The translations under genes and the position numbers were made by a program. Shown piece by piece: positions 33,011-43,300 of a stretch of DNA of 64,000 bases. How positions within the stretch are numbered: the stretch's first letter is position 1; each line of letters begins with the position of its first letter. The notes beneath the pieces were generated by a model. It did not search any database, was not told the DNA's origin, and saw only the letters and a list, made by a program, of their open reading frames with translations. The stretch comes from Pyrenophora tritici-repentis (taxonomy: Eukaryota; Ascomycota; Dothideomycetes; Pleosporales; Pleosporaceae): contig NC_089390.1 of NCBI RefSeq assembly GCF_003171515.1, positions 8,126,274 to 8,190,273 on the forward strand, in the 5' to 3' direction.

Positions 33011-33218
33011 TGTAAGGGTCTCACATAGGTCAGGTATTTGAAACTGTGTTGAATTACAAAGTAATTGCAGTGCAGAGCTTGTAAGAAGCTCTGCGCGGAA
33101 TATATCTAAGTGGGGGTGTGCATGGGCCACCAAACAGGTGGCTCGTGCGCGAACATCAAAACAACGCTAAGGCATCTGGCAGGTGGCCTGTGCGGGGCAA
33201 CGGCCCAAAACCATCACA
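33011..33218 (-). repeat. 5' LTR of element A copy 2
   Basis: 208 bp, identical by eye to 25996-26203 and to the reverse complement of 6809-7016. Its inner side carries the self-priming PBS at 32999-33009. Confidence 0.95.
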
Positions 33219-33507
33219 CCTAGGACAGCCACCAGAAGACCTACAGAGAGACACTGTATAAAACTAAAACCACAACCCTCTCCTTTGCCACAAGAGCCCG
33301 CTGCTACATCTCTTTCTACTTATCAAACTGCTCTTTAGCACCTGGCAACAAACAGATACAAGCTATCTTTTGTAGGAAAGCCAAAAACCATATTAGCGAA
33401 CCATACCAGAAAACCATGTAAATTAGAAAAACCAAGATAGAACGGCCTTCGGCCAAAGTCCTACATAGTCTCTGACTGAAAAAGGACTCTAATGGAATAA
33501 TAATAAT
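33219..33507 (+). other. Possible 3' end of a LINE with (TAA)n tail
   Basis: Non-coding in this sequence, ending in a run of TAA repeats at about 33496-33515, which is where the hAT inserted. TAA tails are common on fungal LINEs, but no coding motif confirms it. Confidence 0.3.
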
Positions 33508-33515
33508 AATAATAA

Positions 33516-33535
33516 CAGACTTGTCATTAAGCAAA
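33516..33535 (+). repeat. Left TIR of the hAT element
   Basis: 20 bp, perfect inverted match to 48317-48336. The two sequences diverge at the 21st base. Confidence 0.93.
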
Positions 33536-33575
33536 CGCGTTTGAATAGTTTGTTTGATTTGCTTGACTATAAGCA

Positions 33576-33754
33576 TGTGATGGATCAAACCTACGATCCC
33601 TCACGCGATCACGTGCCATACAATCACGTGCCACGCTGGCAGTTGGCCCGTGCGAGGAATAATAAAGTTCCCCTCGTACTTGTATATAGATCTGTACACA
33701 CAATCTCACTTATTAGAGGCATCCTAACTATTGCAGTGTACTAGTGCCTTTACA
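33576..33754 (+). repeat. 5' LTR of element D
   Basis: 179 bp, TGTGATGG..TTTACA, matching 36948-37126. It contains ACACACAAT (33696-33704), complementary to the PBS. Confidence 0.93.
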
Positions 33755-33756
33755 CT

Positions 33757-33765
33757 ATTGTGTGT
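33757..33765 (+). promoter_or_regulatory. Self-priming PBS of element D
   Basis: ATTGTGTGT, two bases after the LTR, is the 9-nt complement of ACACACAAT at 33696-33704. The position in the LTR corresponds to that of element C (both are followed by CTCACTTA), but the paired sequence differs. Confidence 0.6.
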
Positions 33766-33946
33766 CAACCCCTACATACCTAGGATACTTCGCATCAGGC
33801 TCAGTTATCAGAAACACCGTCCGCGCCGAGCGCCGCCGCCGATTGAGCAACTGCGACTTGCTACATCGGGCAGAACAAGACGTTCTGCGACGGGTTAGGT
33901 CTTGACGACGAGGATCGCAAAGTATTGCGCTAGAAGCCCACGGGTG

Positions 33947-34272
33947 GAGACACCAGGCTCAACAAGCAAGTATTGCTCGTGAGGGTTGTCACCAACGCTG
34001 GTAGAGGACAGGTCCACCTACATCAACGGACAAGTAGGCAGAGGGCAAGGCATCGAGCTTCGAGAAGCGCGACCCTACGGTAAGCCCTGCGCAACACACG
34101 AAAAGACCAGAGACACCAGGCTCAACAGGCAAGTATTGCTCGTGGGGGTTGTCACCAACGCTGGTAAAGGACAGGTCCACCTACATCAACGGACAAGTAG
34201 GCAGAAGGCAAGGCATCGAGCTTCGAGAAGCGCGACCCTACGGTCAGCCCTGCGCAACACACACGAAAAGAT
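33947..34272 (+). repeat. 163-bp tandem duplication in the leader of element D
   Basis: GAGACACCAGGCTCAACA begins at 33947 and again at 34110. The two units run to about 34109 and 34272 and differ at only a few positions. Confidence 0.85.
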
Positions 34273-34279
34273 CATCGCG

Positions 34280-36859
34280 ATGGCAAACCCGGCCAATACC
34301 CAGAATACCCAAGGTACCTCAGCCACCGGTGCCACCTTCGGGCAAGCTTCCCAGGATCCTACTCAATCACAGATGGGCCCGCCTCTCGTACCAGTACGAG
34401 CTTGCCTCTCCAACCGCCGAGAGAGCATGCTTCTGGCAGCCCATCCGTCATCCCAGCCATCAGTATCAGCTAGCGGCGACCTAGAGCCCATGACTGCTAC
34501 ACGCGAGATTGTCGGCATCGAAATCAACGACGTCCTGCTCGAATACCTCAAAGATTCTAACTACGTTTACCTCCGTTATACCGTTGACACCGAGTGGTTC
34601 GAATTACAAGAGGATCCCGAACCTGACGAGCACAGCAATGCCTTTTACTCCCTTAGCACAGGCCGAATCCGCACTGATGGCAACATCACCCACAACATCA
34701 ACGACTTCACTGTCACTAACTCTAGTAACCTCCAGAAGAACGTGAAGGATCGTCCCGACTTCTGGTGGCGATTTATTGTCTCTACGCTAGTCTCCCTACG
34801 CAACTGCACTGACGCCATCAATAGGCATCTGCAGACTGTGGACCGCAATGAAGGAGAGACTCAAGCTCTACGAGACCGACTAGCGAATGTTGAAGCAGCC
34901 CTTGATGAAACTTCGAACAGTAAACAACTACAAGTTGGCATGGTTAGCAGCAACCTGTACAAGGAGAAGCTGACAGAGATCCGACGCCTCACCTCGGACA
35001 TCGGAAAGCTCAAAGCTGCGTCAGAACAACTCCCCAACGTTCGCGATGACCCCGCCTTCAAAGCCCTCGCCGCTGAGCGCGACCTTGCCGCCACCGAACG
35101 CAATGAACTCAAGCAGAAGGTTGAGGACCTATCCCGCCGAGCCGATGAACCGGAGAGCGGTCCTAACTACGCAGAGTTGGCACAGAAGCTCAAGGAGGAG
35201 TCTGACAGCGCCGACTGGTGGGCAGACCAAGCTAAGGCCAACGCTGAGCTCTGCGACAAGTTCAAAGGACAAGCTGATCGCTATTCTATCGAGCTTAACC
35301 AGTATGATGTCAAGTACTCTAACATGGAGGCGAACAAGAACGAAGCTCTCGCCCTTAAGGATAAGGCTTACGATGAGCTCAACCTCCAGCTCACCGAGGC
35401 TAGACGTGAGACAAAAACGGTCACCGACCGACTGCTGCAACATGAACCCAACTATCAGCCGTACACCCTCTGGCGGCGCGAGCGATCTTACGACCCAGTA
35501 CGGCCTGTACAATCAAGCGTTTTGCTACAGCGACCTGTAGATGGTACCGCTGACCAACTCTCACAAGATCCTCGCCGAGCTGGGTACACCCCATGGGATA
35601 ACCGTACTCCCGTGCGCGACGCCTCGCTACCTCCTCCATCATCGAACCCATACGCCCCCGCTCCTACAGTACCGCGACCGCCGCCCGTCGCGCCCTCTAC
35701 CGCCGGTGGAGGATTCTCTTACAAACTCCCAGAACTTGAGACGTTCAAGGGCAAGGTCGACGACGACTACGAGCGGTGGCGCGAGATGGCAGTGGCCAAG
35801 TGTCGCACATACCCAGAGGACTGGCAAGCGGTTGACTACCTCAAGTTCCGCATTCAAGGCGAAGCTTACGAGCACATCCGAGATGTCAAAGCTCGCCATT
35901 TCCTAGATTTCCTAGAGACTCTCGACAGCCAGTATCTCACCTATGATCGGGAAGCTGACGCCGAAACCCTCATCGCCGACGGCTCGCTCCGCTACAAGTC
36001 TGGACAGAAGTTCATGGAGTGGAAGTCTAAGTTCACCTCTTGCATGCGAATCCTCAAACACAAGAACGCGACCCAGATCCGATACGCTCGCGAGTTCATG
36101 CGACCCGGGTTAGCTATCGCGACCACTGCCGGATCTCACAAGGATGAGACCATCCAGTCCTTCTTGCTGCGAGCGCAACACATCGACCAGGGACATCAAC
36201 AGATTGACGCTGGCCGAAAATTAACTCCCGTTACGAAGACCGCTGGTGCTAGCCGTACCCAAAAGTTGGTCACCTTCCGGACACCCGACACTCCAGGTCA
36301 CAACAACGCCGCCAGCACGCATACGTACAAGAAGATGGCCTTCGAGCGGTCAGAGAAAGACAAGAAGCGTCTAGCTGACTTGAAGCTCTGCTTCAAATGT
36401 GGCAAGGATGACCATCAGATGAGGCACGAGACTGCCCCCTGCCGCGGCAAGCCCTTCACTCCTTCTCACCAAATCCCCGCACTGGCTTCTTTGTACATCA
36501 ATGCTCTCGACGCTTCCAACGAAGAGGAGCGAGACGAGGATACTGAGGAGCCGCTGGACGACAACGACTTAGTGCGATGGACCAACTACCCCGCCGGCAC
36601 CGACAACCCATCTTGGGAACCATACATGAACCTGGTGGACTCCGCAGACATTGTCCAACAGTACCATGAGTCCCGCCCTAAAGCTCCAGGACCACATCGA
36701 AAGTTTGCGACGCTCGCAGGCAAACAGGATTTACTTATGATTACAGTGATCGCATCCTCTAACAATCCTAAGCCTCCACCAGGAGCCCCGACGATACAGC
36801 AGACGGAGGAGACTATTGGCCCGCGTAGCTTTCGCAATACCGGCAACATTGCTGTTTAG
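34280..36859 (+). CDS. Gag fused to an integrase-type chromodomain (element D)
   Basis: 859 codons from ATG 34280; the frame is open further upstream, but this ATG starts a normal Gag-like N-terminus (MANPANTQNTQG). Coiled-coil helical region at about residues 170-390; capsid-like region at about 500-690 (DDDYERWREMAVAKC, LDFLETLDSQYLTYD); CCHC-like knuckle LCFKCGKDDHQMRHE near 710. After about 60 acidic residues comes a chromodomain end piece (LVRWTNYPAGTDNPSWEPYMNL) nearly the same as the Pol C-terminus of element C. The join is in frame and nothing interrupts the reading frame. It could supply particles or targeting in trans; that is an inference. Confidence 0.88.
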   Translation: MANPANTQNTQGTSATGATFGQASQDPTQSQMGPPLVPVRACLSNRRESMLLAAHPSSQPSVSASGDLEPMTATREIVGIEINDVLLEYLKDSNYVYLRYTVDTEWFELQEDPEPDEHSNAFYSLSTGRIRTDGNITHNINDFTVTNSSNLQKNVKDRPDFWWRFIVSTLVSLRNCTDAINRHLQTVDRNEGETQALRDRLANVEAALDETSNSKQLQVGMVSSNLYKEKLTEIRRLTSDIGKLKAASEQLPNVRDDPAFKALAAERDLAATERNELKQKVEDLSRRADEPESGPNYAELAQKLKEESDSADWWADQAKANAELCDKFKGQADRYSIELNQYDVKYSNMEANKNEALALKDKAYDELNLQLTEARRETKTVTDRLLQHEPNYQPYTLWRRERSYDPVRPVQSSVLLQRPVDGTADQLSQDPRRAGYTPWDNRTPVRDASLPPPSSNPYAPAPTVPRPPPVAPSTAGGGFSYKLPELETFKGKVDDDYERWREMAVAKCRTYPEDWQAVDYLKFRIQGEAYEHIRDVKARHFLDFLETLDSQYLTYDREADAETLIADGSLRYKSGQKFMEWKSKFTSCMRILKHKNATQIRYAREFMRPGLAIATTAGSHKDETIQSFLLRAQHIDQGHQQIDAGRKLTPVTKTAGASRTQKLVTFRTPDTPGHNNAASTHTYKKMAFERSEKDKKRLADLKLCFKCGKDDHQMRHETAPCRGKPFTPSHQIPALASLYINALDASNEEERDEDTEEPLDDNDLVRWTNYPAGTDNPSWEPYMNLVDSADIVQQYHESRPKAPGPHRKFATLAGKQDLLMITVIASSNNPKPPPGAPTIQQTEETIGPRSFRNTGNIAV

Positions 36860-36947
36860 GCTTACAGAAGCTTTTGCAAAGCAAGCTAGACAACTCTTTT
36901 TAATTACTTTAAGCGACGGAACCTGCTTTTTTTTGAAGGGGGGGTAG

Positions 36948-37126
36948 TGTGATGGATCAAACCTACGATCCCTCACGCGATCACGTGCCATACAATCACG
37001 TGCCACGCTGGCAGTTGGCCCGTGCGAGGAATAATAAAGTTCCCCTCGTACTTGTATATAGATCTGTACACACAATCTCACTTATTAGAGGCATCCTAAC
37101 TATTGCAGTGTACTAGTGCCTTTACA
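36948..37126 (+). repeat. 3' LTR of element D
   Basis: 179 bp, same as 33576-33754, preceded by a G7 tract and TAG. Confidence 0.93.
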
Positions 37127-37299
37127 AGCAAATTAAACAAACCAAACGCTGCCTATAGAAATATACAAACAAATCAAACGTACGATCGAAATTTGTTTAG
37201 TTTGTTTGACTGTTTGACTAATATTACATAGCGAGCTGTTCTATAGATGATGTCCTAAGGTGCTTTAAGATCGACTTTAATGATGTTTTTGAGATAGCG

Positions 37300-37470
37300 T
37301 GTCATGGATCAAACCCGCGACCTCTAGTAAGCGAGGTGGCCCGTGCGCCTTAAGCGAAGGCCACAGCCGAACACCAAAGTTCGACCCGCGCAGGTCTTCG
37401 AACCTGCACGCAATATCTCACTTAGTACTTAATACAGATACGGTCATCTCAACTATTGACGTCCCTCACA
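37300..37470 (+). repeat. 5' LTR of element C
   Basis: 171 bp, TGTCATGG..CCTCACA, same as 45231-45401. The dyad GCAGGT..ACCTGC (37391-37408) directly precedes ACGCAATAT (37409-37417), the partner of the PBS. Confidence 0.94.
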
Positions 37471-37472
37471 CT

Positions 37473-37481
37473 ATATTGCGT
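37473..37481 (+). promoter_or_regulatory. Self-priming PBS of element C
   Basis: ATATTGCGT, two bases after the LTR, is the 9-nt complement of ACGCAATAT at 37409-37417. Confidence 0.6.
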
Positions 37482-38016
37482 CTACCATACGGTACCTAGG
37501 ACACGCGCGGAAAGTGACCGCACCGAAGAACTCAGCGCGCAATCAGTATTGCTCGTGACAGCAACCCCGCAACCCCGCGGCTGAGACGGCGACAACTCGT
37601 CCCCCATCTTCGGTCACAGACCCGCATCAGGATAGCTCGCGCGCCGCCAACTGGGACTTTGAGGCTCTGTTATACGACTGCGGAGTGGAACTCAATTGTC
37701 ATTGGCCCTCGTACGCGCGCGATACAAGCTATTGTGCTGACAGCGGAAGGCGTGTTGTGCTAGAAGCCCATCATCGAAGGACGTTGCCAGTACCGCGTCG
37801 CGATTGAGAGTATCGCGATTGCACTGGAACGATTGCGACGGTATCGCATCACCTTGGTGACTGGTAGACGGTTTGGCTCACCGCTTTACTTCGAGCAAGG
37901 AGTCAGGAGTGTGACAGCAAATAATCAGCTGTGCTCCCCGCCCACATTTGACGCACTCTCTCACAATCATAACCACTCTCTTTCTCCACCTACATTAACC
38001 ACACCCAACACCTTAA

Positions 38017-40397
38017 ATGTTTAGAACTATCAACGCCATTAGCGACAACGTCTCTACCGGCGGCCGCCACCCCCGCCGATCTAGCGACATGCAGCCTCCT
38101 CCACAGCCCAGCGTGACTGACTTCCCTATTGGCCGCAAGAAGCGCAAAGACAAAGCGCCCGCGACCCCCGCAGCCAAGACTCCAGCCGCGAGCGACCTAA
38201 GGATACTGCATCCGACACCCAACAAACTATTAGCCAAGGCCCCGCTCCTAAGCATGAGCCTGTTCGTCGATCCGAACCAGGCCGTCGAAGCACCTTCGGC
38301 TACCCCGCACTTCCAGTTACAGAAGGAGACAGCCAAGAGCCCACAATGGTACCACACGACCCTGCCGACATCTACGATGTTATAGTTGGCAGTTGTCGAC
38401 TCCAATCCCTCAGAAACAAGAACGTCTTGTCTGCCAAGATTACTCACTCTGAGTTCACGTTCATCACTATTGTACAAAACGAGACTGAGGATGAATTTGA
38501 GCTGTACCTAGGCCGAGAATCTCCCCTGGAAGAATTCCAAGTCCCCGTCTGCACTGACGACGACTTATTGGAGCTAGCCACTTCAAACACCGCGTTCCTG
38601 CGCTCTCTAGCTATTGAGCTCATGAAGTTCGCCGCTGCTTGCGCTCCTATCCTGGACGCGAACATCGATGCAATAACCAAGGAAGCTCACGAAGCCGCTG
38701 TTAACCGCTTACGCCTTCGCATCACTAAGGCTGAAGCTAAGCTTAGCTGGTACGAGAAGGAAGTCTCAAAGCTGACTGAGACTATTGAGACTACTAATGC
38801 TGAGTTGGAACACACCAACCGAGAGCGTAATGAGCTTAAGCTAGAGGTCGAGCGCTTTTATCGTCCTTCATCCTCCAAGACCGCCGGTTGCACTAACCCT
38901 ACTTACCAAGACTGGTATGAGGACTGGAAACACGAAGAAGCGCAGTCCATTAAGTTCCACGGCCTGTACGAGGAGTTCTTCAGGAAGCACCAGGAAGAGC
39001 GCGCCCGCGCAGACCGCTATCACCAGCAGCGCGCAGAACGCGACGCCGACTACGAAGATGTGGTCGCCCAGAACTGCGCACTTGAAGAACAACTTGTCCA
39101 AGCTACTGAGAATACCCGCAAGCTAGAGACCTCTCTAACTCAGCAACAGCGTGAGTACAATGACGTTGTTGCGCGCCTTCAGCGATATGATCATAACTTC
39201 CGCCCGTACACCTTGCAGCGTCGCGAGGACCGCGGTCGTAACAGTCATCTATCTACTCAGCGCAACCGACGACACGAGTCACCTGAGCGCCGTACAGATC
39301 GCCGCACTGCATCACCTAACCCGTATCCTAGCCGACAAGCCACTCCTGTTGTTACTCGGCCTGCGCCTCGCCCTCGCGGCGACTCTCACTCAAGATCGCG
39401 CTCCCGCTCCCGCCGAGATCGCGCGAATCCGTTGAACCAAGATCCTCACCGATATATCCCTCCTCCATACAACGGCCAGCAATCAGTACAACAGGCAGCG
39501 TCCACAGTTGGAGGTCTAAGCCTTTCCTTTAAGCTCCCCGACATTGAAGTCTGGAAAGGCAACGATGATACCAAGAACTACGACAAGTGGCGTCGGTCAG
39601 CCATCCAGAAGTGCGAATCTCTGCCTGAAGACAAGCAATTGGCCTACTTGGAGATGAAGGTGGACGGCGCAGCATGGCAATATATTGACGATCTCAAGTT
39701 CGAACACTACTTGGACCTTCTTGAAGGACTGGACCCATACTACGCGCGCTCTACCTACGAGAAGGTCTCAGAAGCACAGTCGCAACTCGCTGATGGCTCT
39801 CTCAAGATGGGATCGTCTGAATCCTTTGCAGATTGGCGTGGGCGCTTTATGAGCGTGTGTCGCCTAGTGAAGCTTCCAGACAGCGCCATGATTGGCTACG
39901 CTCGCGCTTTCCTGCGACCTGGCCTCGCCGCCGCCGCCTCACACGCCTTTGACGATGAGCAAGAGAATGCTCTTGTCAAGTTCCTTGACGCCGCCCGCAA
40001 GTCTGATCTAACACAGAAACAGATTAATCAAGGCAAGACCGCTGCTGACAAACCTCGCACCAAGCCGCGCACGCGCTCCCCAAATGATCGTAATCCTGCA
40101 CGAAAGGCTCGCTCTGGCCGAGGACAACATCGCGAAGCTACTACGACGCGCACAGAGTGGCAGAAGGACGCAATGGCTAAGGCTAAGGTCTGCTTCCGTT
40201 GTGGCGAGACTGGTCACCAGGCGCGCGATAAGAAGGGTTGCGCAATCTTAGACTGGGACCAAATCAAGCCTAAGCTTAGTAGTATGCATCTCTATGCTAT
40301 GGGAGCGGACTTCGACGCCGAAGACGACGACTCTAATGCTTCCACTGAAGAGGAGCCTGAGTTGGACGACATGGGCGAGCCAGTTTCGGAAAACTAG
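38017..40397 (+). CDS. gag: Gag of element C (one frame break near 38165)
   Basis: ATG 38017 starts a basic, Pro-rich N-terminus. The frame continues sensibly only if one base is added in the C5 run at 38165-38169; from there it is open to TAG 40395-40397. Coiled-coil region at about 38670-39160 (EAKLSWYEKEVSKLTETIE). Arg/Ser-rich stretch at about 39220-39430 (RSRSRSRRDR). Capsid-like domain at about 39530-39980 (DKWRRSAIQKCESLPEDK, YLDLLEGLDPYYARS). CCHC-like knuckle VCFRCGETGHQARDKKGC near 40190. The tail is acidic. The overall design parallels the Gag of D. Confidence 0.85.
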
Positions 40398-43300
40398 ACG
40401 CTCCTGATAACAGTCGCATTCAGGAGCTAGACTGGCGCAAGGACATACAACAGAACCGCGAGACGCGAGAAAACCATAACCGTCTCAAGGTCGCTGCCGC
40501 CAGGATACTATCTCCAGAAGTCGGAGATCAGGACAACTCACAAGACGTCCAAGACCACTACATCTCTGCGATCGCCGTTAAGGGCCATCTTCGATCTACT
40601 AAACAACTACGTTACGACTCCTACACCCTCACTTCTTCTAAGGAATGGAAAAAGACAACTACTCTTATCGACACAGGCGCTAGCGCTTCCTTTGTGAACA
40701 GGCGATGGGCTAAAGCCATGGGCCTGCCCATAATGTCTACCTCTTCACCTATCCAGCTTTCTCTCGCGGATGGGAAGGTTGTTGATACATTGAATGAAGC
40801 CGTGGAAATCCAAGTCAAACACGGCAGCCACTTATCACCAGTCGTGTGCTTCGTCGCTGACGTAGGAGACTTTGATCTTATCCTTGGTATGACTTGGCTG
40901 GAAGACCACGACCCCGGTCTCACCTTCTCACCGCGGAGCATGAAGTTCTCTTCTTCACATTGTACTTCATGTTGTCTCGACCACGGTCTCCCTGAGACAG
41001 TATACGGCGACGGCAAGACTCCATCACTTTCAGAATCTCGGCAAACCACGCCCGTGGGCGAGATCTGCATTATCACCGCCAAGGCCGCCTACCTCATGGC
41101 TGCGCACAACCCAGACGAAGCCATCTGGGTCGAACCACAAGACTGGGAGAAGCTTGCTGACCCTCCAGACGACAATAACGATTGCGATTTAGACTCCTTC
41201 AAACGCAACATCGCCCGCCTCGCCGCCGTCACACAAGAGGACTACGACCACTATATGAACAAGATGGAGAGTCCACATATGACGGAAGCGGAGATCCGCA
41301 AACTGGTGCCAGACTGGTTGTACAGCAAGATGCCAGACTTGTTCAGTCCTATACAAGCAGGGAAGTTGGCACCTCATCGCGAAGGCGTTGACCATGAGAT
41401 TGACACCGACGGACGCATTCACAAGCCTAAGATCTATGGGCTCACACGAACGGAGACCAGGGCCATCAAGGCCTACATCGACGACAGGCTCGGACGCGGA
41501 TTCATCCGACCGTCCACATCTCCGTACGCGTCACCTGTCTTAGTTGTCAAGAAACCAGGTGGCGGACTTCGCATCTGCGTTGACTACCGTCAGCTCAACG
41601 CCATCACCAAGAAGAACCGCAACGCTCCACCCTCCATCAAGGAAACGCTGGCCCGCATGGCCAAGGTACGATGGATGACGATTGTCGACGTTGTGGCTGC
41701 ATTCAACACTGTTCGGATCAAAGAAGGCGATGAAGAAAAGACAGCCTTTCTCACTCGGTATGGGCTATACGAATACGTTGTCATGCCCTTCGGCCTCTGC
41801 AATGCGCCTGGCACTTTCCAGACCTTTATCAATGAGACACTCCGCGAGTACCTTGACGATATCTGTACAGCTTACCTCGACGACGTCCTTATATACACCT
41901 GCGACGATGACGAGTCAGTTCATGAAGCCGACGTCATCAAGGTCCTCTCTAAGATACGCGACGCTGGCCTCCATCTTGATCCCACGAAGTGCAAATTCAA
42001 GGTCAAGAAAGTGAAGTACCTAGGCCTCATCCTCACTACAGAGGGCATCGAAATGGATCCAAAAAAGGTCTCCACTATACTAGACTGGCAAATACCGCGC
42101 TCAGTCAAAGACGTCCAGTCTTTCCTTGGTTTCGCCAACTTCTACCGTCGCTTCATCAAAGGCTTCTCCTACATCGCAAAAGCCTTGACAGAACTCACGC
42201 GCAAGGATGGCGAAGGCAAGGACCAGAGACATCAGTTCCCGCTCATCGCTGATAGCAAAGCTATACAAGCTTTCCATCGACTTAAGGACGCCTTTAAGAC
42301 TGCAGGAGTCCTTGCACACTTCGATCCTGACCTAGAGACTTGGTTGGAAACCGATGCCTCAGATTTCGTTACTGCAGCTATCCTCTCTCAGAAGGACGCG
42401 ACAGGAGTCCTCCGCCCAGTTGCTTTCCTATCGCACAAGATGAACCCTGCGGAATGCAATTATGAGATATACGACAAGGAACTCCTAGCTATTGTCAACG
42501 CCTTTGAGCAATGGCGCTTTGAGCTGTCTGGTACTGATGATCCTATTATGGTGTTGTCTGACCATCAAGCCCTTCAGACCTTTATGACCACAAAGCGCCT
42601 CAACAGACGCCAAGCCCGTTGGGCGGAATTCATGGCAGAGTTCAACTTCATTATCAAGTACAGGCCAGGCAAGCAGGGCACGAAGCCAGACGCTTTGACA
42701 AGGCGTCCTGGCGACCTACCCGAGTCACCCGACGACATCCGCCGTCGGCATCAACTCCAGGTAGTCATCAAGCCTGACCAAGTCGATCCTGAAGCGCGCG
42801 TCTGCACCATCAACATCGCCAAGGATGGAGGTTCTCGCCATGCAGTCTACCTCGCAAATCTCATCACACAGCGCACCCTTCCTGACTCTATCCCCGCAGT
42901 CGCGCAAATGCTGTATCAACTTAGCGAGGAAGACAACATCTCTGAACGGTACGCCGTCCTCGCCGCACTGCCTGGCATCGAGCCTGAGGGGGGAGAAAAC
43001 GGCGTCTCCCATGACCTCACGAGCAAAAGATCGCTCTGTGCAGCCGATAACGTTACAATCTCGCCTATTACAACGCCAATCGCCGCAACTAGTGCGCCCG
43101 CGATACCAAACGAGACGCCCGCCGCAATTAATGTGCCCGCGCCACCGAACAACGAGCTGACTATTGATGCTCTGCTTGACAATATCAAGGCAGCATACAA
43201 GGATGATAAGGTGTTGCAGGCGATCGTCAAAGCCAAGAAGGACGGCCTACGACGCCTGCCGTTCAAACTCATACATGGAGAAGAGCACCTCAGGCTGGAA

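Larger units (their letters stand above)
25996..33218 (-). mobile_element. Ty3/gypsy chromovirus 'A', copy 2 (full length, 7.2 kb)
   Basis: Both 208-bp LTRs are present (33011-33218 is the 5' one, 25996-26203 the 3' one) and look identical. Bases outside the LTRs are CCTAG at 33219 and, on the other side, the PBS of element B, so there is no target-site duplication. The opposite orientation to copy 1 makes a 7-kb inverted repeat. Confidence 0.95.
33576..37126 (+). mobile_element. Non-autonomous gypsy 'D' (3.55 kb), Gag-chromodomain
   Basis: Identical 179-bp LTRs (33576-33754 and 36948-37126), PBS at 33757-33765, one long coding frame, and a PPT (T8 then a G7 run) at 36928-36947. AGCA flanks both sides (33572-33575 and 37127-37130); a fifth base is ambiguous. 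Protease, RT, RNase H and integrase are absent. It is inserted 60 bp inside the left end of the hAT. LTR similarity (TGTSATGGATCAAACC start) links it to element C. Confidence 0.92.

Noticed and set aside
1..33218. Simple inversion between A copies restoring matching target duplications
   Set aside because: Swapping the inner flanks gives ATAGG against CCTAG for copy 2, which does not match, so a single clean inversion does not explain the missing duplication.
33496..33515. TAA repeat as an independent microsatellite feature
   Set aside because: Better explained as a LINE tail and hAT target; the last eight bases are the hAT duplication.
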